Shown here: positions 47,823 to 55,309 of the stretch, piece by piece
Position numbering within the stretch: the first letter of the stretch is position 1
Layout of the letters: each line of letters begins with the position of its first letter
Assembly (NCBI GenBank): GCA_020847515.1
Contig: JADLBW010000035.1
Span: forward strand, 1 to 55,309
Direction of reading: 5' to 3'
DNA length: 55,309 nucleotides
DNA from: Pirellulales bacterium
GTDB taxonomy: Bacteria; Planctomycetota; Planctomycetia; Pirellulales; Lacipirellulaceae
Notes under the pieces: model-generated
What the model was told of the DNA's origin: nothing
What the model saw: the letters and a program-made list of their open reading frames with translations, nothing else
Databases searched by the model: none
Program-made: the position numbers and the translations under genes

Positions 47823-48962
47823 ATGTTAGCGCTGGATACGTCGCCTGAGGCGGCCGCGGACGAGATGCGACGCCTGCTTGCCTTTCTCACGAAGCATGAA
47901 GCGTCGGATCTACATCTGAAGACCGGTTATCCGCCATTCGTCCGCATCGGGGGCCATCTCCGGAAGCTGGAGATACCGGCGATTCCGGATACGGCGTTCG
48001 TCCACGGCATGATGGACCCGATCGTTCCGGCCGATCGCTGGAAGGAGTTCGAGGCGCACGGGGCGCTCGACTTTTCCACCGCCGGCGAAACCGGGGACCG
48101 CTATCGCATCAACATGTTTCGCTCCAAGGGCGACATCCATGTCGCGGTACGCCGCGTACAGTCGAAGATCAAGGACTTCAATGGGCTGAACCTACCGGAT
48201 ATCTACCGGCAGATGATTGCGACAACCAACGAGGGATTGATCCTGGTGTGCGGCGTAACCGGCTCTGGGAAGAGTTCGACGCTGGCGGCAATGATCGAGT
48301 ACATCAATCAGACGCGGAGCTTGCATCTCATCACGATCGAAGACCCGATCGAGTTCTCGTTTACCGGAAAGAAGAGCATCATTTCGCAGCGCGAAATCGG
48401 CCTGGACGTGCCGAACTTCAAAGACGCTCTGCGGGTCGTCGTGCGACAGGATCCAGATGCGATCCTGATAGGGGAAATGCGGGATCGCGAGACGATGCTC
48501 GCGGCGATCCAGTCGGCCGAGACAGGCCACCTGGTGATGGGCTCGCTTCACTGCGCCGATGCGCAGCTCAGCTTCGCGCGGATTCTCGAGTTCTTTGATC
48601 GCAGCGAACACAGCTTCATCCGTTCGTCGCTGGCCAACAGCCTGAGGGCGATCATGTGCCAGCGCTTGTTGCCGGGGGTCACGGAGGGGGACCGCTGGCC
48701 CGCCACCGAGGTGCTGCTGGCTAACGCCGTGGTCAAAGACAAGATTCTGCGCGAAGAGGACGAGGACCTGCCGGCGATCCTGCACCAATGCCGGCACGAG
48801 GGAATGCGCGACTACACGCATTCGCTCTGCGAGCTGGTTCACCAGGACCGCATCCTGCGAACGACAGCCATGGACTACGCGCCCAGCCGCGAGGGCTTGT
48901 CGTCGGCCCTGAAGGGAATCGATTCCGCAGCAGCAAGCATCATATCGAAAGTCCGCGGCTAG
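47823..48962 (+). CDS. pilT: PilT/PilU-type twitching motility ATPase
   Basis: This 379-residue hexameric ATPase powers type IV pilus retraction. The N-domain has ASDLHLKTGYPPFVRIGGHLRKL. Walker A is GVTGSGKSS at 144-152 with Lys150. The Asp box follows as LITIEDPIEFSF, then Walker B with AILIGEMRDRETM, and the His box with TGHLVMGSLHCADA. GAGGG upstream supports the ATG at 47823, and open sequence upstream to 47553 is rejected. No other pilus gene lies in the window. It could be PilU-like, as the two cannot be told apart here. Confidence 0.92.
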   Translation: MLALDTSPEAAADEMRRLLAFLTKHEASDLHLKTGYPPFVRIGGHLRKLEIPAIPDTAFVHGMMDPIVPADRWKEFEAHGALDFSTAGETGDRYRINMFRSKGDIHVAVRRVQSKIKDFNGLNLPDIYRQMIATTNEGLILVCGVTGSGKSSTLAAMIEYINQTRSLHLITIEDPIEFSFTGKKSIISQREIGLDVPNFKDALRVVVRQDPDAILIGEMRDRETMLAAIQSAETGHLVMGSLHCADAQLSFARILEFFDRSEHSFIRSSLANSLRAIMCQRLLPGVTEGDRWPATEVLLANAVVKDKILREEDEDLPAILHQCRHEGMRDYTHSLCELVHQDRILRTTAMDYAPSREGLSSALKGIDSAAASIISKVRG

Positions 48963-49155
48963 CAGCGGTAGCGGCCGATGCCCGCCGCGGGTTGTTCGCC
49001 TCCGGCGACGGCTGCGCTGCAATGCCCGGTCGCGTCGGGAGGTCGCTCGACCTGGTCGGCGCGCTACGACGTCGGATCGTGTTACAATGGCCGTTCGCGT
49101 CGCCGCTGGCCAGGCGACTTGCCCCGCTCTTCTCATCTCGTCGCTGACCTCTGCC

Positions 49156-51195
49156 ATGTTTGGTCGCTGCCGAAACGGCACGGTGGACGCGTGCGCCCTT
49201 CAGCATAGAGACGCCCGGCGTACGCCTGCGCCTGGCCGTCGTGCAACGTGGGCGTTAGGCGCCCTGGTCTGCGGACTTGGGGGGGCCACGGGGTGGTCGA
49301 TCGAGCGAGACGGAGAGCCTTCGCAGCGTCCGCCGCTACCCAGCCAACTGCTTCCGCGAGAGGACTTCGCTTCGTCATCTGCATGCCAGGAGTGCCACGC
49401 CGATCAGTATGCTTCCTGGCGGCGAACCTACCATCGCACGATGACGCAGGTGGCGTCGTCTGAAAACCTCGTCGGCCGGTTCGACGGGTCGTCGATCAAC
49501 TCGAACGGACTGTCGTATCGCGTCTTCAAGCGCGGCGATGAGTTCTGGGCGGCCATGCCCGATCCGGACGAAATGATCGATCGGCAGCGCCGCTACGAGC
49601 TTAGTCGGAACCAGGGTCAGCCGGTGCAGCCGCCCCAGTGGAGCGGCCTGCCGACGGTCGATCGCCGGGTCGTGATGTCGACGGGTTCTCACCGATATCA
49701 GACGTACTGGGTGGAAAGTCACCGCTATCCCGGCACGCTGATGACATTGCCGCTGGTCTATCTGATCGCCGAGGGGCGCTGGATCCCGCGGGAGGCGGCC
49801 TTCATGACGCCTCCCGGGGCGCCGCGCATGGTTACGGTGTGGAACGACCACTGCATCAATTGTCACAGCACCGGACCTGCGCCCCGGCCGTTTGAGAAGC
49901 ACGAGGGGTCGACCAGACGAATAGCTCAAACCGGTTTTCACAGCCACGTGGCGGAAATCGGCATCGCCTGCGAGGCCTGCCATGGTCCGGCGGAGGAGCA
50001 CGTCCGACTAAGGCGATTGGAAGCGGCGGGCGACGCGACGGCCATCGAATCGCTGGCGAAGCACGATGCGATCGTACATCCGGGCCGCCTCGACCATCGC
50101 CGGGCCAGCGAGATCTGCGGGCAGTGCCACGGCGTTTACATTCGCACCGGGCGGCAGGGGGAACTCTACCGCGATGAGGGGCAGGATTACCGCCCCGGCG
50201 ACGAGTTGCAGACGAAGCGCAACTACATCTTTCCGCCGCAGGACCGCGAGTTTTATTCAAGCGCTGCAGCCCGCGCCGAAGCGATGCGCGATTTCGGCAA
50301 CAACCTCAGCTTCTTTCGCGAGCGGTTTTGGGACAGCGGGCACATTCTGGCTGGCGGTCGCGAGTATACGGCTCTGGCCGTAACGGCGTGTTACCGCCGA
50401 GGCGAAATATCGTGCCTGGATTGCCATTCCATGCACGACAGCGACCCGAGCGACCAGCTTAGGCCCCATATGAGCACCAACGCCGCCTGTGTTCGTTGCC
50501 ATGACGCCCCGCGATTTACCGCGGCGCTAACCGAACACACCCGCCACGCGCCCGCCTCGTCGGGGAGCCACTGCCTGAACTGCCATATGCCGCACACGAC
50601 CTACGCGCTGTTTTCGGCGATCCGCAGCCACCAGATCGATTCGCCCGACGTAGCGCGGAGCGTCGAGCATGGGACGCCGAATGCCTGTAATTTATGCCAC
50701 TTGGATAAGACGCTTGCCTGGACGCAGGATGCACTGCAGAAGTGGTATGGCAAGCCGCCGCTGCCGCTGGACGTGGAACAGGCGAGGATTTCCGCGGCGC
50801 TGGTGTGGTTGCTCAAGGGAAACGCCGCCCAGCGGGCGATCGCGGCGTGGCATTTTGGCTGGAAGCCGGCCCAAGATGCGTCGGGGACGGACTGGCCGGC
50901 GCCCTTTGTGGCCGAACTCCTGGCCGATTCTTACGGCGTGGTTCGCTATATCGCCCTGCGGTCGTTGAAGACCCTGCCCGGATACGAGGGATGGAGCGCC
51001 GACTTCATGGACCCGCCAAATCGAAGGGCTGCTGCTGCTCACGACGCTGCGGCGGCCTGGGCCCGTCGGCGGAGCGCGCCGCTCAGTCGACGCGGGCCGG
51101 AGGTGCTCATCAACGCCCAGGACGAATGCTCCCAGGAGGCGGTCCGGTGGCTGCTGCAGCATCAAGATAAGCGCCCGGTGACGATCAAAGAGTGA
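49156..51195 (+). CDS. Octaheme cytochrome c
   Basis: This 679-residue exported protein has eight CxxCH heme sites: CQECH at 77, CINCH at 233, CEACH at 272, CGQCH at 321, CLDCH at 420, CVRCH at 445, CLNCH at 473 and CNLCH at 511 (first Cys). The N-terminus has basic residues and a hydrophobic export/anchor helix (TWALGALVCGLGG). The C-terminal 120 residues have helical repeats (QARISAALVWLLKG, AQRAIAAWHFGW). It probably acts in periplasmic electron transfer. A nitrite- or hydroxylamine-type catalytic heme (CxxCK) is not seen. An ATG at 49087 is possible, but TACAAT just before it looks like a -10 box, so I use 49156. Confidence 0.85.
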   Translation: MFGRCRNGTVDACALQHRDARRTPAPGRRATWALGALVCGLGGATGWSIERDGEPSQRPPLPSQLLPREDFASSSACQECHADQYASWRRTYHRTMTQVASSENLVGRFDGSSINSNGLSYRVFKRGDEFWAAMPDPDEMIDRQRRYELSRNQGQPVQPPQWSGLPTVDRRVVMSTGSHRYQTYWVESHRYPGTLMTLPLVYLIAEGRWIPREAAFMTPPGAPRMVTVWNDHCINCHSTGPAPRPFEKHEGSTRRIAQTGFHSHVAEIGIACEACHGPAEEHVRLRRLEAAGDATAIESLAKHDAIVHPGRLDHRRASEICGQCHGVYIRTGRQGELYRDEGQDYRPGDELQTKRNYIFPPQDREFYSSAAARAEAMRDFGNNLSFFRERFWDSGHILAGGREYTALAVTACYRRGEISCLDCHSMHDSDPSDQLRPHMSTNAACVRCHDAPRFTAALTEHTRHAPASSGSHCLNCHMPHTTYALFSAIRSHQIDSPDVARSVEHGTPNACNLCHLDKTLAWTQDALQKWYGKPPLPLDVEQARISAALVWLLKGNAAQRAIAAWHFGWKPAQDASGTDWPAPFVAELLADSYGVVRYIALRSLKTLPGYEGWSADFMDPPNRRAAAAHDAAAAWARRRSAPLSRRGPEVLINAQDECSQEAVRWLLQHQDKRPVTIKE

Positions 51196-51268
51196 CCTGC
51201 GGCGGACCGGGGCGTCGTGGCCGCCGTGAACCGCCTCGACGCCGGGCGGCGGCGGCTTAGAATCAGGT

Positions 51269-53287
51269 ATGGCTCAGCGTCGACCGACATCGCCTCTGGA
51301 GGGCTCGAACCGATCGGCATCGGCCCGAAACAGCGACGGCGCGGAGATTCAGCAGCATGCCGGCAGCCGGCAGCGGTTTGACGCCTACCGCCAAAAGGTG
51401 AAGCGAAAGGAGCTTCCCGGCGGCGATTTCCATTCGTCGCGCAACGACTTGCCGTCTAAAGGGCGTTCTCGGACGGCCCGGCAGCTTGTGGGGGCGTTTT
51501 TCGGACTGCTGCGACCCTTCCGGCGGCAAATGATAGCCATTCTGGCTTCGCTTACCGCCGCTACCGCGCTGGGCCTGCTGCCGCCGGCGGGAACGAAATT
51601 CGTCGTCGACTACGCCCTGAGCGGGAAGCCGCTCCCCCCTTGGATTGCCGAACGATACCCGGCCCTGACCGGTTCGAGACAGATACTGACGGCGACCGTA
51701 ACGGCAGTTTCGCTCATTTCCCTGATCCGCATCGTGATCCATTTGTGGGGACGTTGGCATTCCACGAGAATATCGAAACAGATCCAGCTCAATCTGCGGC
51801 GCAGCGTCTTCGAGCATGCGGTGCGCCTGCCGCTGCATCGGGTTCATGAAATCCGCTCCGGAGGCGTGGCGTCGATTCTGCGCGAGGATGGCGGCAGCGT
51901 TGGCGAGCTGGTCTTCGGCATGATCTTCAACCCCTGGCGGGCGATCATTCAGCTCGTCGGCAGCCTGGCGATTCTGGCGTGGGTCGATTGGACCTTGCTG
52001 GCGGGCGCCGTCGTCCTGCTGCCGCTGGTCTATTTCTCGCACCGAGCGTGGATCGATAATATCCGGCCGCAATTCCGGGCGATTCGCAAGCAGCGCGAAC
52101 TGATCGACGCGGGCGCGACCGAAGCATTTGCAGGGATGCGGGTCGTGCGGTCGTTCAGCCGACAGAAGCGAGAGGCGGGCCGCTTCATAATCGAGAATAA
52201 CCTGATGGCTCGGCAGGAGTTGTACGCCTGGTGGTGGATGCGGGCCATCGAGACGGTTTGGGAAGCGCTGATTCCGTTGGCCAGCGCGGCCCTGCTGTAC
52301 TTTGGCGGATGGCGGGTGCTGCAAGGCGAGTTGACCGTCGGCGACCTAATGATGTTTCTCGTCTATCTGGTCATGCTGCTGGAGCCGTTGGCGATTCTCG
52401 CTCAGAGCGCGACGCAGTTCCAAAACAGCCTCAGCGGGCTGGATCGCGTGCTCGACCTGCTGGCGGAATCGCAAGAGATGCCGAAGGCGCACAATTCGAT
52501 ATTGGCGGACCGCAGGCGGATCGTGGGAGACATCCACTTTGAGAACGTGACGTTCCGTTACCCGGCGTCCGACGCTCCGGCGCTGCGCGACGTTACGCTC
52601 TCGGCGGCGGCGGGGCAGACGGTGGCGCTGGTCGGTCCCAGCGGCGCCGGCAAGACGACGCTGAGCAATCTAGTCGCGCGGTTCTACGACCCGGCTTCCG
52701 GTCGAATTACGCTGGACGGCCGCGACCTGCGGCAGTACGAGGTGGAATCGTACCGCGGGCTGCTCGGCATCGTCGAGCAAGACGTATTCCTGTTCGACGG
52801 GTCCGTTTACGACAATATCGCCTATGCCCGCCGCAATGCGCGGCCCGCCGATGTCCGGGCGGCGGCGCAGGCCGCGCATGCCATGGAGTTCATTGACCGC
52901 ATGCCCCAGGGCCTGCAGACCGTGATCGGCGAGCGGGGCGTGAAGCTCAGCGGCGGACAACGGCAGCGGCTGGCCATCGCCCGCGCGATCCTGGCCGATC
53001 CCAAGGTGCTCATCCTCGACGAGGCGACCAGCAACCTCGACACCGAAAGCGAACGCCTCATCCAGCAGAGCTTAAAGACGCTGATGCAAGGCCGCACCAG
53101 CTTCGTCATCGCGCACCGGCTGAGCACGATTGCCGGCGCCGATCTCATCGTGGTGATTGAAGGAGGACGCATCATCCAGACCGGCACGCATGCGGAGCTG
53201 ATGGAGCGGGGCGGCAAATACCGCAAAATGGTCGAGCAGCAGATCCACATGACGCTGGGGACCATGGCGACGAGCACCGCGGTATGA
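51269..53287 (+). CDS. ABC exporter, MsbA-like half-transporter
   Basis: This 672-residue fused permease/ATPase has a long polar N-terminal extension of about 75 residues, six transmembrane helices (residues about 80-390), and the nucleotide domain. Walker A is GPSGAGKTT with Lys462, the signature is LSGGQ at 560-564, and Walker B ends at Asp584-Glu585. HRLST is the switch His. It is closest in layout to lipid A/lipid or multidrug half-exporters that work as homodimers. The start ATG has only a weak ribosome binding site. There are no adaptor genes nearby, and the substrate is unknown. Confidence 0.94.
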   Translation: MAQRRPTSPLEGSNRSASARNSDGAEIQQHAGSRQRFDAYRQKVKRKELPGGDFHSSRNDLPSKGRSRTARQLVGAFFGLLRPFRRQMIAILASLTAATALGLLPPAGTKFVVDYALSGKPLPPWIAERYPALTGSRQILTATVTAVSLISLIRIVIHLWGRWHSTRISKQIQLNLRRSVFEHAVRLPLHRVHEIRSGGVASILREDGGSVGELVFGMIFNPWRAIIQLVGSLAILAWVDWTLLAGAVVLLPLVYFSHRAWIDNIRPQFRAIRKQRELIDAGATEAFAGMRVVRSFSRQKREAGRFIIENNLMARQELYAWWWMRAIETVWEALIPLASAALLYFGGWRVLQGELTVGDLMMFLVYLVMLLEPLAILAQSATQFQNSLSGLDRVLDLLAESQEMPKAHNSILADRRRIVGDIHFENVTFRYPASDAPALRDVTLSAAAGQTVALVGPSGAGKTTLSNLVARFYDPASGRITLDGRDLRQYEVESYRGLLGIVEQDVFLFDGSVYDNIAYARRNARPADVRAAAQAAHAMEFIDRMPQGLQTVIGERGVKLSGGQRQRLAIARAILADPKVLILDEATSNLDTESERLIQQSLKTLMQGRTSFVIAHRLSTIAGADLIVVIEGGRIIQTGTHAELMERGGKYRKMVEQQIHMTLGTMATSTAV

Positions 53288-53359
53288 CCGCGCCGCCCGA
53301 TGGACTTGGCCATGTAACAGCGACGAGACTGGCGCTTGTTGCGCCTGGCGAGCCGTCCG

Positions 53360-54301
53360 TCAGGTAACCAATGCGGCGGTAAGCCCGGGCGGCAATTGGG
53401 GCGTCGCCCCTCGGCAGGAGGCAACATATGCGCCCGCCTCGTTGCACAGATGAAGAATCCGATCCGGCGAAAGCCGCAGGAGGAGCCCGGCGGCAAGCGC
53501 CGCACAGCAGGCGTCGCCGGCGCCGACGCTGTCGGCCTCGGCATGAGCGGCGCAGCGGGGCGGCGGCTCCTCGAACTTCGCGCCGCTGCAGTAGAGGACC
53601 GTGCCTCGCTCGCCCCGCGACAGCGCGACTGCGCTGAGTTCAAACCTGTCGACCAACTCGCCGATACAATCGTCAATTGAGCTGCGCCGGGACGGCGAAA
53701 ACTCGAGCAGATCGCACACGACCGACAGCTCTTCCTCGTTGAGCTTCAGGACGGTCGCCGCAGCAAGGCTGTGGCGGACGACGTCGCAATCGAAGTAGTG
53801 CTGCCGCAAATTGAGATCGCAGATGCGCAGCGCCTGGGGGCATGCGGCCAAGAAGCTGCGAATTACGTCGCGGCTCGCTGAGGATCGCTGGGCCAACGAA
53901 CCGAAGCAAACCGCGGAGCAGCGGCGGGCAAGCTCTGCCCATGCAGGGGTGAATTCAAAGCAGTCCCAGGCGGCGCCCGGGTTGATTGTGTACGTGGGAT
54001 GGCCCGCCGCGTCGATGCTAACGGTGACCAGCCCGGTTGGAGCGCTGCCATCCCGCTGAATCCAGGCGACGTCCATCTGCCGCTGGGCGAGTTCGCGCAG
54101 CAACTGATCTCCCAAGTCGTCGCAGCCAACGCGGCTAGCGACGACGGCACAACCGCCCGCTGGCTGCAACATCTGATGGGCATGAACGGCGAAATTAACC
54201 GGCGCCCCGCCGAGCAGATGACGGCCGTCGATGAGGTCATACAGCGCTTCGCCAATGCCAACGACCAGCGGCGGCGTAGAAATTACAAATGCCTGTGTCA
54301 T
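53360..54301 (-). CDS. PfkB-family sugar kinase
   Basis: This 313-residue ribokinase-fold enzyme phosphorylates a sugar or nucleoside. It has GEALYDLIDGRHLLGGAPVNFAVHA (substrate site), the phosphate-binding motif DSVGAGDACCAALAAG with the catalytic Asp, and LNEEEL upstream of it. Fructokinase is plausible from the GEALYDLI start, which matches fructokinase-type kinases, but is not certain. The ATG at 54301 is chosen over a TTG two codons earlier. It is not obviously linked to its neighbours, an ABC exporter and an alpha/beta hydrolase. Confidence 0.9.
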   Translation of the reverse strand: MTQAFVISTPPLVVGIGEALYDLIDGRHLLGGAPVNFAVHAHQMLQPAGGCAVVASRVGCDDLGDQLLRELAQRQMDVAWIQRDGSAPTGLVTVSIDAAGHPTYTINPGAAWDCFEFTPAWAELARRCSAVCFGSLAQRSSASRDVIRSFLAACPQALRICDLNLRQHYFDCDVVRHSLAAATVLKLNEEELSVVCDLLEFSPSRRSSIDDCIGELVDRFELSAVALSRGERGTVLYCSGAKFEEPPPRCAAHAEADSVGAGDACCAALAAGLLLRLSPDRILHLCNEAGAYVASCRGATPQLPPGLTAALVT

Positions 54302-54375
54302 CTGCAAAGCTTAGCTGCGGAGGCGGAACCCACAACGGCGGCGGGCGCCAGGGCCGCGACTGGCGCGGTGAGGAC

Positions 54376-55260
54376 TTACTCGGCGCCGCGCCGTAGATGA
54401 TTGTCGAAGAACTCAAGCATCTTGGCAAAGCAATGGGCGTTGACGCGGGACTCCAAGTCCATGGTGTGCGGCCAGCCCTCGACCCGGTCGAAGTCGCATG
54501 AGACGCCCGCCTGCTTGAGCTTCGCGGCCAGCGCTTCGGCCTGTTCGATAGGGACGACCGAGTCGAGCGATCCATGGAGCACCAGCGTCGGCGGATCGTC
54601 CGGCGTGACGTACGTAATGGGCGAGGCCCTTCGAAACGCCTCGGGCGCTTCGTCGTACGTTTTGCCCAGGAATGAGGTGACTTCATCGGCATTGCGGGCG
54701 ACGTCGGCCGTCAGGTCCGTGGGTCCGTAAAGATCGACTACAGCCTGCACACGGCTACTGACCGCGGAGCTTTCGCCGTTCCCGTCAAGCTGCGGGGCGT
54801 CGGAAGAATAGCCCACCATCATCGCCAGGTGGCCCCCCGCCGAGCCGCCGGCAACGCCCATATGGTCGGGATCGAGTTTCAATTCTTCGGCATGGGCGCG
54901 GAGCCAGCGAACGGCCCGCTTGACGTCCTCAACCGCGGCTGGGAAGGGGGCGACGCCGCTCAGGCGATAGGAGACCGTCGCGGCGACGTACCCGCGCTCT
55001 GCGAAGCGCACGCAGTAGTTGTGATAGACCTGGCGGTTGCCCCCCTTCCAGCCGCCGCCGTGAATGAAGACGAGCGCCGGGGCCGGCGCTGCCAGATCTT
55101 TGGCGGAGTAGAGGTCAAGCTGCAGCGAAGCGTCCCCCGCTTTGCCGTACTCGATGCCCTTTTGCACCGAAACCGCATCTGGGACGGGAATGTCCAGATC
55201 GTAACCGTTCACGCCCTGGGATAAGAAACTGCTCTTCGCGCATTGGGCGAAATCGGTCAC
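54376..55260 (-). CDS. Alpha/beta hydrolase (BD-FAE/esterase-lipase type); start uncertain
   Basis: At least 294 residues of an esterase of the hormone-sensitive-lipase/BD-FAE group are present. It has the oxyanion motif FIHGGGWKGG, the nucleophile elbow GGSAGGHLA, Asp in LVLHGSLDSVVPI and His in GWPHTMD. The GTG at 55260 is the nominal start but has no ribosome binding site. The frame stays open upstream to the edge at 55309 (RKLLRRNRRRQRHAPG), so the true start may lie outside the window. It may deacylate carbohydrates or lipids. The neighbouring sugar kinase makes a carbohydrate role possible but unproven. Confidence 0.85.
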   Translation of the reverse strand: MTDFAQCAKSSFLSQGVNGYDLDIPVPDAVSVQKGIEYGKAGDASLQLDLYSAKDLAAPAPALVFIHGGGWKGGNRQVYHNYCVRFAERGYVAATVSYRLSGVAPFPAAVEDVKRAVRWLRAHAEELKLDPDHMGVAGGSAGGHLAMMVGYSSDAPQLDGNGESSAVSSRVQAVVDLYGPTDLTADVARNADEVTSFLGKTYDEAPEAFRRASPITYVTPDDPPTLVLHGSLDSVVPIEQAEALAAKLKQAGVSCDFDRVEGWPHTMDLESRVNAHCFAKMLEFFDNHLRRGAE

Positions 55261-55309
55261 ACCAGGGGCATGTCGTTGCCGCCGCCGATTTCGCCGGAGC
55301 AGTTTGCGG

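Overview
The window reads as chromosomal DNA of a planctomycete, probably of the Pirellula/Lacipirellula type. This is inferred from gene content and not proven. The indicators are a frameshifted giant beta-helix protein with a LEPR-XLL-like N-terminus, a CSLREA motif and a C-terminal dockerin-like segment; a PEP-CTERM protein with a formylglycine-generating-enzyme fold; Tat-signal Gfo/Idh/MocA oxidoreductases; a TIGR03032 family protein; a multiheme cytochrome c; small Gly/Tyr/His-rich exported proteins; and high GC with frequent GTG/TTG starts and AGGAG-type ribosome binding sites. I found no rRNA, tRNA, CRISPR array, integrase or transposase.

Left part (1-9.5 kb): the 3'-truncated end of a Gly/Tyr/His-rich exported protein, a site-2 metalloprotease with CBS domains, an exported PDZ protein with a Q/Y/G-rich low-complexity tail, an OsmC peroxidase, a short ribosome hibernation factor, a GH13 alpha-glucosidase, a YedK/HMCES-type SRAP protein, and a TetR regulator divergent from an RND efflux pair. 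The TetR/RND intergenic region carries a perfect 20-base palindrome that contains the -35 boxes of two opposed promoters.

9.6-24.4 kb: the RND pump, an exported propeller-like protein of unknown function, two Gfo/Idh/MocA oxidoreductases converging on a 32-base inverted repeat, the PHA regulator PhaR, the TIGR03032 protein, the PEP-CTERM protein and the frameshifted beta-helix/dockerin gene. A 0.6 kb gene-free stretch with REP-like hairpins and an 8-base tandem repeat follows.

25-45 kb is a carbon-storage and central-carbon block. It holds a cyclic-nucleotide-binding protein, an SDR reductase, a phasin-like protein, acyl-CoA (propionyl-CoA) carboxylase beta and alpha subunits, and then a co-directional minus-strand run: CoA transferase, glpX, phaA, phaB, a very short PhaE-like protein, phaC and a divergent ABC1/AarF/UbiB-type kinase. 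Pyruvate:ferredoxin oxidoreductase, translationally coupled to a dihydroorotate-dehydrogenase-like protein, ends the block. Together these can make acetyl-CoA from pyruvate, condense and reduce it to 3-hydroxybutyryl-CoA, polymerise it on a class III synthase and coat the granule. They also link propionyl-CoA and succinyl-CoA pools through the carboxylase and CoA transferase.

Right part (45-55.3 kb): a small Cys-rich protein, a triple-BON protein, a two-helix membrane protein with a cytidylate-kinase-like protein, a PilT-type ATPase, an octaheme cytochrome c, an MsbA-like ABC exporter, a PfkB sugar kinase and an alpha/beta hydrolase that may run off the window.

The items most worth following are the ABC1 kinase and mini-PhaE in the PHA operon, PhaR-like half-palindromes near the phasin/pccB and pha-operon promoters, the TetR double-promoter operator, and the frameshifted surface protein.
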